Positions 47,213-57,764 of a stretch of DNA of 62,096 bases are shown here, piece after piece (positions within the stretch are counted from its first letter, which is position 1; each line of letters starts with the position of its first letter). A program made the translations under genes and the position numbers. Source of the stretch: Trichosphaerium sp. ATCC 40318 (Eukaryota; Discosea; Flabellinia; Trichosidae); NCBI GenBank assembly GCA_038496445.1, contig JALMLS010000358.1, positions 1 to 62,096 of the forward strand, given 5' to 3'. The notes below the pieces were generated by a model that did no database searches, was not told the DNA's origin, and saw only the letters and a list, made by a program, of their open reading frames with translations.

Positions 47213-48602
47213 TTAATAACCATATTGGGCACGTGTATTCTGGAAATTAACCTTGACGCCTTTATCCCTAAGCCTTATAATATCCTCCATTTTGATACAT
47301 CCACAGTGTTGTAGGTCTATTACCTTCGCGTTTAGTTGCTCAACCCACTCTCCTGTTGCTACTGTACTCGAAAGGTCAACTTGGTAAGCATTCGCAATAT
47401 ATTTCATACTTGCGGAAGTGATACCAAAGCAACCTGACAGTGAAATCGTATGTACTCCTTCCAAAGCTGAAATACCAACGTCCGTAATTGACTTACAGCC
47501 ACTTAAAGATATTGTATGAACACCTTTCAAAGCGGAAACGCCATCGTCCGTAATTGCTTACAGCCACTTAGAGATATTGTATGAACACCTTTCAAAGCGG
47601 AAACGCCCACATCTGTAATTGATCTACAGTACGCTAGGTCTATCGAATGAACTCCTGACAAGGCAAATAGGTCTCTATCAGTCACTCCAGAACTACGAAT
47701 GCTTATTTTTGGGATTCCAGCCAGCACTTTCATATCTCTGACTCTAGGAACTGAATCAAGACAGATTGATTTAAGATGCTTCGCTATCGACGCTATCCCG
47801 CATCTGTGATTCTATCACAAATCATCAACGTGAGGTGTTGTACCCCTCTAACACATAGTAATCCCGCATCGGTAATATTGTCGTTATAACGCACGGACAA
47901 ATGATGGACACCAGAAATATAACTCAGACCAGTGTCTGTAATGCCAGAAGTATGTAACATGTCCAAGTCTTTAACGCCGGCTATAAATTTCAATCCTGAG
48001 TCCGTAATGTCGTGGTTTCTCGAGAGCTCAAGCTTCTTTACACCGGCAATAAGAGCGAGGTCACTATCGGTTGCTTCAGAAAAGGTACCAAACGATAATT
48101 TCGTGTTTTGTAAGAGAGGGCTGCCTGAAAGTCGAGAGCAACTTCCGCTTGATTGGACGTTAATTTTTCCATACCCAAGGTTAGCGTGTATTATCTCCGA
48201 TAACAACACACACGTTTGAGACACTCGGTATCTGTCAGGAATATCCACAAAAGACAGTAAGTGCGTGAGAATTTCTGATGGAACAGCAAGAATATCAGCT
48301 TTCTCTTTTTCCTTGATTGATTCCGAGAAAATTTCAGTCTCTTCGTTGAGGCTCTCAGATTGATTAATTTTTTGTTTCTTTCTTTTCGTTGCTGGTTGAT
48401 CCGTCCTTTTCCTCTTGTCAGCCTGTGCTCTATTTGTTTTAACTTTCTCTTGAGCTATACAGCGGGTATCCTCGTTCTCTTGTGTGTACATTGTTCTTAG
48501 CTCTTTTTCTTGAGTTATACAGCGTTTATACTTGTTTGAAGTGTTCACGTTTATGTGTGGGGTTCGAGTATGTGGGCTTTTTGAGGTATTTGTATAAGTC
48601 AC
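47213..48602 (-). pseudogene. F-box / leucine-rich-repeat protein broken by two 1-base frameshifts
   Basis: Intact members would be SCF ubiquitin-ligase substrate adaptors. Reading the minus strand: a basic Lys/Arg-rich region (first ATG at 48491; the frame is open upstream to an apparent acceptor at about 48608), an F-box (ADILAVPSEILTHLLSFVDI, about 48290), then short LRRs of about 22 residues with pattern G-V-H-x-I-x-L-S-x-C-x-x-I-T-D-x-G. The frame breaks near 47796 (after CDRITDAG) and again at 47556/47557, where taattgCtta is one A shorter than its sister repeat (about 47495). Each break shifts by one base, and the next frame resumes LRR sequence at once. The LRR sequence runs to a stop at 47213. 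It is either a recent pseudogene or carries two assembly indels. Confidence 0.75.
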
Positions 48603-48689
48603 CTTACAATTCTGTTAAGTTAACTTAATAAAAGGAATCACCTGTAAAACCTAATCAGCGAAGGCTATTGGCGTTTTATTATTTACTTC

Positions 48690-49047
48690 TAAATTTTCTA
48701 GAAAGTGAGTTCTTAGTACGTCACAGCAAGAGAAATAGTCGTCGAAAGGAAGCTCAAAATCTACAAAAAATCGCTCTCAGAGTGCAAGGCTTAATCATAA
48801 AGTCGTCCATCTGGACTGTGAGCGCTGTATTGGAAAGCAGAGATAACAGAGACCAAGGTTAGAAATAAGACAGACGCATTGCTTAGGTATGATATCAATT
48901 ATGTGTAAGTCAACGCAACTCAACTCGAAACTGAATTGTAAGCTTCCAGTCATGGCGTCATGCGAAAAATTGCTACGTTCAGCTGTATTCCGCATTGGTA
49001 GCTCGGAACCTTGGAGATGTCCATAAGAGGACTAACGACAAATAAAA
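48690..49047 (+). pseudogene. Decayed TPR-type gene fragment
   Basis: Plus-strand pieces resemble the kinesin-light-chain-like TPRs of the RING gene at 43422. Examples are a helical stretch (KEAQNLQKIALRVQGLIIKS, about 48750) and YSALVARNLGDVHKRTNDK with TAA near 49039. The latter matches the N-L-G-D-[VI]-H-R-K type repeat. No start codon or continuous exon chain is visible and frames change without splice signals, so it looks like a remnant. Confidence 0.35.
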
Positions 49048-49151
49048 TGGCAGGTTAATTGGTTCCATTGTATTTACATTTTGTGGACACGTGATATTTA
49101 CAGCCGTTTGTACATATTTACAGTTATATGGTTCTGGTTTTCTGGACTACT

Positions 49152-50165
49152 CTACTGCCTGACGCTCATAGCCTCTCCGGTAACTAATACGAAGTAAGCT
49201 TGATGATTATTTCGAGGACTATACGTACAATAACCGACGCTATGTCTTCGTCTTTTGTACAATGCATCAAAGTCAGAAACAGTTCTCTTAAGTTTGTGTT
49301 TTCTAACTCTAACAGTTGAGCTCGCATGAAGATTTATTCGAGGCGCTTTCTTGCGTTCTTCAAGAAAGGCAGGAAATAAATCATATCGCAACATTGACAA
49401 AACAACACGTTGTGCTCCATTAAAGAGTGAAGCATCAGCTGTGCTTAGCCGTATAGTAATTTCAGCGTTGAGAGCGTGTGTGATGTTTACAGGTTGATCT
49501 GCGGTTTGTGGATCGATATAAGCTTTGTAAATTTTCTTAGCTATTAGCCTTCTTTCATGCAAGCTAGAAATAGTACGAAAGAGCTCTGTGAAGAAAAGTT
49601 ACACATTTTAAATAAATGAATAAAAAGATAAAAATAGTGTATCACGTCAACAACGTACCAACAGCTAAATAGAAAGATAGGTTTTCGTCTGCGAAATGGT
49701 AACTTGTAAACTCGCGAAATTGATGGAATAGTGCTTCATCTGAAAATACAGCGTCCCACTCAGGTTCTTTTTTAAACAAGTATGTTGAATCACTACACCA
49801 CGTGTTAATAAATTGTAAAGATTTCGATACGGCTACTCGCGTAGGGGAAATTTTTTTTAGCGGCGAAAAGTCTTACTTTGGATCAAACCCACGCATGATG
49901 GATAGTCTATCACGTGTTTTCATTGGATTGGTAATTTCCCTTGTCCAATCAGGTTCAGCCCTTCTTTTTGTTTTTCTCTTTCTTCTGGGTCCATTAGGCC
50001 TCCATGGGGTATCTAAAAAGCCAAATTGTTAAATTTCTTAGGTGATATTGGTTTTAACAATCAAACGAAATTGAACCAAAATACAACTAATGCAGTACCT
50101 TTAGAGACAATAGGAGACTTTTTAGGCCATAATAACCATCTAAGCGCTGATGTTGCTCTGTTCAT
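49152..50165 (-). CDS. RGS-domain protein
   Basis: RGS domains accelerate GTP hydrolysis by heterotrimeric G-protein alpha subunits. ATG 50163-50165 gives MNRATSALRWLLWPKKSPIV. An intron leads to a very basic stretch (PWRPNGPRRKRKTKRRAEPD, about 50000). After another intron comes EPEWDAVFSDEALFHQFREF, then TSYHFADENLSFYLAV (the E-N-L-x-F-x-x-A core helix, about 49680), ELFRTISSLHERRLIAKKIY and FNGAQRVVLSMLRYDLFPAF. The tail is basic and ends at 49152. Four exons, GTAC donors. The short N terminus may be a membrane or organelle anchor. No other domains are present. Confidence 0.85.
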
Positions 50166-50363
50166 GTTTGACTCGCTCGAATATCTGAATCTGCTCTCGA
50201 ATAAAATCTGACACATGTGCACGCCTTATTTGGTTCACAAAGTTCAATGCTGCGTTGTCGTAATAGGCAGAAGTATTTACTGGTTTAGAAAGTACACTTG
50301 CTTTTAGAAAAAGCCCCAAAACAGAAAATTGTTATGTTTTTGTTGGCCTAACTATCGAACTGT
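50166..50363. promoter_or_regulatory. Divergent promoter region (RGS / TPR gene)
   Basis: 198 bp separate the start codons of two oppositely transcribed genes. No specific element other than AT-rich tracts is recognised. Confidence 0.45.
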
Positions 50364-53300
50364 ATGACAGACGATTCTGAAAACCAGACGCTTGTCAGTG
50401 GTCTTGACGGTGATCGTCATGCCTCTGATATACTTAATAAACCTCCTAAATCGTTTGAGCAAGCTGTAGATGATTTTATTGCTTTTTGTACGCGTCAAGC
50501 TCCATTGTAGATAGTATTTAGATATTAATCTCGGTGCGTAGGCAAAAAACCGTTTTCGTCTCAGCATGAGTGTGCAGAGCTTAGTTGGATGGTTATGCGT
50601 TGGGTTATGCGTAAAAATCTTCCAAACAACATGAAACCGAAATTCTTGGCGTCAGAGGAAGAACTAGACACAGGTACGCTTACTCAAGGTAGGTACAGTA
50701 TTAAGTACACAAAAAAAACAGGGTTGCAAAAATTGGCAAAAGAATTGCCTAACGTACCTGCAGACCAAGCTGGTCGCATAAGCGCAATGATTGGATCCAT
50801 TCTTGAACAGGTAGTGTACCGAAATGCCAAACTTTTGAAAAAAATTTATCTCCGATCGTCCTCCTTCTGTCAGATGTGACAAAAACGAAACTACTCCATT
50901 CACAATATAAATTACTTTACATACTAACCGTATGCTTATCTTAGGCAGGTTCAAACAGCCATGTTATCGAGCCATTGTTAGAAAGGTTCGAAAAGGAAGT
51001 ACCATCTGTATTGCGCTATGCTTCCCTTTGTCGTCGGGATTTTAAAGATTCATATCTCACTGCTCGCAATGCTGAGGTAAAGTCAGATATACCCAAAGAC
51101 CTTGTTAAACCAGTAAACACACCGTCTGAGTGCACAGGTAATTTTCCTTTTCTTACCAATCACACATTTTACCAAACTATGCCCAAACGGTTTTTTTATT
51201 TTTATTGACAATCACGTGTTTTTAGATGCTGAACAAGCGGCTTGGAGAGGTTTCGATCAAATGGCTTTGACACTCTTAAAAATATGCGAGATCGAGCCTA
51301 AAGGTACATACAGCGCTACGTTGATGGTTTGTATGCTAATGAAGGTCAGTGCGAGCGCGTCTACGAAAGAATAAAGCTATTATTAGTTCTATTCCACAGC
51401 TACTAGCGTATCATCGACGCACATATTTTTTGTGTCGTATGGCATTCGGCTATGACGGCACGCTTAACGTGCTCGTACCGTCAAAAGATGATACTAGCGT
51501 CGGCTTTCGTTTTAAAGTATCGGGTCTTAACTCCGTCGTGCAGTTACACGTGCTGCTTGTAAAGGCACTTCAAGAGCATACAGACGTGCTAGAAGGTAAG
51601 GAACAGCCACTATCTAGTATTAGTACTTCCATTTATCTGCTTCTTAATTGTTGTTATACATAGGCTCCGAACCGTTATCAACACGTGCCATAGGTATCTT
51701 TGAACTTTTTTACCTTATGTGTAGCTAAATATTAACAAAAATTGTAGGTGTAGCTTCTGGTACAATGCCAGTGTCTCGAACAGCTACTTTTTCACCTTTG
51801 TTCGCCATTCGAAATCTTCACACATTATCTGCCGTTCATCCTGACGCCTTATTAACGAGTCTATCTACACACAATGACGAACTCGTATGCGTGTTGACTA
51901 GGCCAGAAACACAAAAGACAGTAACGTCTTACCGCTATTTCCCAGACATGAAAGCAACTGTTGAATTTGTCATTAAGATTGACGAATCGCAAGTTAACAC
52001 CTTGCGACAACTAACAAAGGATAAAAACAGAATAGCTACTTTGCTATCCTCCACATTACTCAACGCGTCATCACAAGCATCAAAGTCTCTTAAAGACATT
52101 CTAGCTACAGCAAAGACCATAAAAGATGAAGTACTCACATGTTTCAACTTTACTTCTCTGACACATTTTAAGGGCAACGCTTTCTTCGCTGCTGGCACAT
52201 ACGAAGATGCTATAAATAAGTACCTAGAGGCAGCTGGACTTCTAGTAAACAATAAAGAAATACTGGATAACCCAGAGATACTCAAGGATTCACTATTCCC
52301 TTGCTGGACTAACGCAGCATTGTGCTTCCTAAGACAAAAGCAGTACGCTGATGGTATTGTGCTATGCACAAACATACTCGAGATAGACGCTACCCACGCT
52401 AAGGTACGGTTGATTACTTCCGATAGTAGCTCATATTTATGTTTTAGGCTTTATACTTCCGTGGCAAAGGTGCGCCACTTTAGCATTCAGAATCCTACAT
52501 TGAGACAAACGACTTACTTTTAACTAGCTTATTGGGGAGAAGGACAACTCGCTAAAGCAGTTCAGGTACTACTCGTAGCTTAGTTGTTTTATGAGCGCTT
52601 ACAGTAGTCCTTAGGATCTAACGAATGCACATCACAGCAAACCTGAGTCTAAGGATATCAAGAAAGCCTTGGAAGATGTTTGCATGCAAGTAAAGTTTAG
52701 TGGCATACAGGTCATTGAGACTTTGATTGCTACAGCATCTAAAAAACTTGGAGATGGTGACACAGTTGGTGCACAACAAGACCTGGTACTATTATCATCG
52801 GTTACGGTTTTCGTTAACTCTCTGTTGCAGGTGCAAGCCGGTATAATGGCAAAAACTGGAGGTCACAAATTATACGAAAGTCGATCTCTTTCACTACTGA
52901 GCATGATTGATAAGAAGGACGGCAACATAGATCTAGCAGAGAATAAACTCTTGTCTGCTATTCGTCTCGCAAAAGAAGCGAATGAAGATATATTATACTT
53001 AAGTTGTAAAGCAGACCTAGGTAAGCACCCCTTTGCTCTTCTCAGTTTGCTTATTTTATTCTCAACAGGTGAACTTTACTCGTCTCAAAAAGAGTACGAC
53101 AAGGCTATAGAAGTGCTCACCGCGTGTATAAACGAAGGAGTTAAATCTAACAACGAATGGATTCTAGGTTCGCCTTCAAGGACTACCGTCTAAATTATAC
53201 TCACTATGAATAGGTGTGGCTTGCTTTACACTTGGAGACGCACTTGAAAAGAACGGTGATACAGTTGGAGCGAAATTGAATTTTGAGCAGTCACTCAAGC

Positions 53301-53404
53301 TATCCACGCGTGTACAAGACGATGACATGATAAAAGCAGCGTCAGAGCGAGTAGAAGCTCTGCGTACACAACCTGTCATTACGCTAGACAATAAAAAAAA
53401 ATAA
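50364..53404 (+). CDS. TPR protein of uncertain function
   Basis: ATG 50364 (MTDDSENQTLVSGLDGDRHA) begins a protein of about 800 residues with a helical N-terminal half (HECAELSWMVMRWVMRKNLP; IEPLLERFEKEVPSVLRYAS). A middle section (about 51370-51590) reads FGYDGTLNVLVPSKDDTSVG. The C-terminal half has TPRs: LTHFKGNAFFAAGTYEDAIN, WTNAALCFLRQKQYADGIVL, ALYFRGKAYWGEGQLAKAVQ (the three-TPR clamp arrangement of Hsp90/Hsp70 co-chaperones). Further TPRs follow (ADLGELYSSQKEYDKAIEVL). It ends LDNKKK at TAA 53402-53404. About 13 introns. A chaperone-adaptor role is inferred only from TPR type. Confidence 0.65.
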
Positions 53405-53516
53405 ACGTGCTCTTTCGGCGTGTTGATAGATCACACTAAAGGTGTAGTTAAGCCCTACTTCGAGCGTGACATCACATTTTTTTTACAAAATAATACGGTT
53501 ATAACAACGAACAAGC

Positions 53517-56500
53517 ATGTCGCCGCACGTACTTCTTGCGGTTGTGGCGTTACTGTCTGTTATTAGCGTGGTTGACGCCGATCAAAAAACGTTTGATTGT
53601 CCTATGCGCCAAATGGCTCTAAATTATGCCATGAAGGTACCACATATTTTATAGCGTTAAAACAACTGACAAAATAAAGGTACAACCATTTCGTACAAAA
53701 GAAAACTTTCAAGAGATCGCAGACGCTCTAAACGGCGCTCAAGAGGCCCAAAACTGTAAAGTTCAAGTACGCTGTTGGCCAACTTTCGCCTCAAACCGTT
53801 AACGACCTTAAACCGCTATTAACACCCACAACAGGTACCAAATGACTTTGTTGGCGGTTCCCGTATCCCCTCTTTTCCAATTCCAAACGCTGAAACTTAC
53901 TATGTGGATGCTGCACGCGGTAAGTGGTTGTACTAAAGCGGAAAAACGGCTAAATCTGCCTAAAAACAGGTAGCGACTCTAACCCTGGAACTATCAGCAG
54001 ACCTTTCCAAACGATTCACAAAGCTATTGAGGCTCCTTCTTCTTATTCAGGAGCAGTCATCGTGTTACGAAAGGGTACTTTCTATTTGAGTAGGTACGAA
54101 AAAGTAACATGAAATGTCATTTTGCTTTAAAAAGCAACGCGAAAACTCAACGTGTTATTCCTTCCTACACGCGTGAATCGCTTTCCATTTGTTTTCTCCA
54201 TTTATCCTGCTAACGAAGTTAAAGCACAATAACGTTGACACCAAAGTACAATGGATTGACGATACAAAACTATCCTAACGAAGAAGTGAGTTTTTTATCA
54301 CGTGATGGTTTATTTTTCAAAAATTTACTCAATCGTTTAGGTATGGATTAGCGGTGCTAGGTTAATCAAACCAGATTGGAAACCATACAAAGTGTCTAAC
54401 AAGAAGACAGTTATGTTGGAAAACAATCAAAACAACGTATGGGACGAAGCTCACTCACAAACAAACACCTCCACCATCATGTACGGTTTTCGCTTCTTTT
54501 TCTTTTTTTGACTGTCTTGTAGATACTTGGGAAGCTTTGACACGACGGAAGAATGTCAGGCAAAGTGCTTAGCATGGAGCGAGTACGTCTCAAAATCCTA
54601 AACCACTTAGTAAACATTTTAAAGATGTAAATCGTTCACATTCCATACACCATCCCTTACAAGCGAGTGGAGAAGACAGTGCTTCGGTAGAATTGATGGT
54701 GAGTGCTTAAACATTTTCAGCTTTAAACTTACGCTATGTTAGCTGCATGGAGCCCTCACGCTCAAACTGGTATTAACAGCGGTCTTGTGAAAGGCACTGA
54801 AAATATTTACGTCACAGAGTTGAGGTACACAATTGGTAGTGTTATTGCGTTGCAACTAACTCGTATCAGTGATGTCACGAATGTCCTAGGTTTAAGAATA
54901 AACACTCAAAGATCTATTCGCGCTCGGTACCCTAACGCCAATCCAGGTACGAATAACAGACTATGATGATGTGTGACTCACGTTTTTTTTTGTTAGAATT
55001 CGGATTTGGCTCCAAGTTGACTGCTAACTCATGGCTAAAACCAAACTTGCCTTCAAACCCAAAGGAAGCCATCTACCCTAAAACGCCTCTCCGTAACACT
55101 TCGTTCGAGTTCCAACGCTACCAGCTTGGTATCGGAGGCCCTTGCGAACATTTTACTCCTCCTGCAGGTTATTGGTGTGGTAACAACACCTCTGGCGGTG
55201 GAGCTTTCACTTACAAGTACCCACCTATATGACCTGTTTATAATGCTTTACGCACTGACCAAGACCGTAGGATCCCAACTGGCATGGTTGCTGATAAATC
55301 AAAGTTACCTAATTCACCATACAAGAATGCTATTGGTGCAATAATCCAAGCATGGCGTCCGGGACATTGGGCATCGTGGATGTTTGAAGTACCCTCAGTT
55401 TTGAACACGTATTAGCTATTAACATCTAATGCTCTAGGTTGGTAGTTATGTTGCATCCTCTGGCACATTTACCTTTTCAAAGGGTGGTTTCCAAGGCGCG
55501 AGAGGAAGTGATAAAGGCGATGAATTTTACATTGAAAACGTTTTCGAAGAGTTAGATAGCGAGAATGAGTGGTTCTTTGATACTCAAACGAAAATGTTGT
55601 ATCTTTGGTACAACGGAACAGGCATGCCACCTGCAGATACATTATTCGAGGTCACCAACTTAAAGGTACTTCAGAACCACAAAAACATGGATATTAACCG
55701 CATATAGACACTCTTCAACTACCAAGGAACACAATCCAGTCCTGTAAAGGATATTACCTTCAGAGGCGTTGGTTTCAAAGATAGCGCATATACTTACCTT
55801 GATCCTCATGGTATGCCATCTGGAGGTGATTGGGGTCTTCAACGCTTCGGTGCTCTCTTTTTTGAAGGCACTGAAAAGTGCGAGATTGATTCGTGCGTCT
55901 TCTCCAGGATTGATGGTAATGCTATCATGATATCTGGATATAACAGGAACACAACCATTCAACGCAACGAATTCAAATGGATTGGTGATACAGCTATAGC
56001 CTCTTGGGGTGATGCTAAAGGTAAGGCCTCGAATTCTTTCTTTTACCGGTAAACATAACTGATCGTGGAAAGGTACCCTTTACAACATGGGTTGGGATGG
56101 TACAGGTGGCGAACAGCCTCGATTCAATACAATCAAGGACAATTTGGCGCACGAACTTGGTATCTGGGTGCGTCTTTCTGAGTTATCAGTGTTTTTTTGT
56201 ACGCATTATTAACTTGATTTTTAATTAATTAGGAAAAACAATCTTCATTCTACTTCCAAGCAAAGACATGTCAAACACTTTTGGAAGGAAATATCTTCTA
56301 CAACGGACCACGTGCTGGTATTAACTTCAATGACGGATTCGGTGGAGGAAGTACACTTTCTACAAACATCCTTTTCAACGCATGTCGCGAATCTGGAGAT
56401 CACGTGCGCAAAACAATACAACTAATCTTGCTTTTTTGACTCACGTTTGATAGGGTCCATTTAACAGCTGGGATCGCCAAGTGAGTTCCTGAAGGACTCC

Positions 56501-57244
56501 CCTTTTTTTCTAAACTCATATCGTATTTTAGGTGTATGTCACAAAGGTTAGATCTGGTACAGCAAGCACAATAAAGCAGTGGGACGAGATTATGAAGAAC
56601 TTTATCATCGCAAATTACAACAGGTATGCATCTTGGGATCCTTCAAACGTTTCATTTGTTAGCTAAGCTAACGACAATTTCTAGCCAAGAAGCTATTGAT
56701 AACGATGACGGTTCATGCTACTACAAAACCCACGACAACTTTTTTGCATACAGCGGAAACGGCATGAAGGTACGTACAAAAAGAATAATGCCGTGTATTA
56801 AACCTCCACTTCAGAACGATTTTGGAGGACACGATAACCGCCATTACAACAACGTCTACGCTTATGTTGGCAAAGGTTTCAGTATCTCTAAGCAACTTGA
56901 AGGACATGAAGATTACTTCTACAACGTACCCTACGCCGGCTAATGCATTCAAACTTTCTAACCACAATCTCTAGAATTACCTTGTGATGACAAGGGACGG
57001 TGATTATGGTAATCCTCAATGCTCTGCACCTAAGACTGTTGTTCATGACAACAAGGTCTTTACACCAAACGCTAAGGTAAAATCTGAGTAGAGTCATCCT
57101 CCGCTAACAAGGATGTAGGTAGAGGAATGTGGTATGTCCCTTGAAGACTATCAGAAAAAGGGAGGTGATCCAGGTACTACGGCTGCAAAAACCCCTCCTG
57201 ACGCCGACTTGTTGCAACAAATATCCAAGACTTTGGGCATCTGA
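53517..57244 (+). CDS. Secreted right-handed parallel beta-helix protein (polysaccharide-active type)
   Basis: ATG 53517 gives a signal peptide (MSPHVLLAVVALLSVISVVD). The mature part has the entry motif common in beta-helix carbohydrate enzymes: ETYYVDAARGSDSNPGTISR then PFQTIHKAI (about 53910-54030). A wall segment follows, YIENVFEELDSENEWFFDTQ then TKMLYLWYNG (about 55530-55620). Beta-helix rungs come next: ITFRGVGFKD, ALFFEGTEKCEIDSCVFSRI, IMISGYNRNTTIQRNEFKWI, NTIKDNLAHELGI, TLLEGNIFYNGPRAGINFND. It ends QISKTLGI at TGA 57242-57244. About 18 introns. The layout resembles GH141-like or pectate-lyase-like families; the substrate is not assignable. Confidence 0.8.
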
Positions 57245-57764
57245 ATGTTGAACAAAAGATCCTTAAATAAACATTCCTTCAACTCAATTGTTTGTAACTG
57301 GTTTTATGTGCACGTGTTGTACGAGAAACTAAAGAGAAGATACATGATAAAGGAATTACCCACCTCTTGATGTTGGTACAACGTTTGAAGCAAGGGCGGC
57401 TTAAACAAATGTCTCGTTAAGCGTGAACGTGTCTGTAACGTTACAAACTGCCACCAGCGCCCAGTATTCATAACCCTAATGCGCGTTAATGGTACAAAGA
57501 CGGTTTTTATTGACTTAGTCGCGTGATAAAGGCCATGTGGCTAAAACAACAAAAACCAAGCTTATACGCACGCGATAGCAACAAAATTGATCTTTTTATG
57601 AATAGGGCGAGTGTTAAAGCACTCAAACACAGTTCGATTGAGATCGACGCAACCTAAAGCGAGAGCGAGTGTCAGTGACTGGATTAAAAGGGTATTTGGT
57701 GTTTTTTATTTGGACTTAAATTAAACGGTACATTCCCATGTGACAATAACCGAGAAATAATTAG
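57245..57764. other. Intergenic region, possibly with the first exon of the next gene
   Basis: It contains a polyadenylation signal (AATAAA at 57266-57271) for the beta-helix gene. The filamin-type gene opens with an exon entered at about 57765 through an ATTAG acceptor, so a short first exon with the ATG must lie in this stretch, but I could not identify it. Confidence 0.4.
57266..57271 (+). terminator. Polyadenylation signal of the beta-helix gene
   Basis: AATAAA lies 22 bp after the stop codon. Confidence 0.5.
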
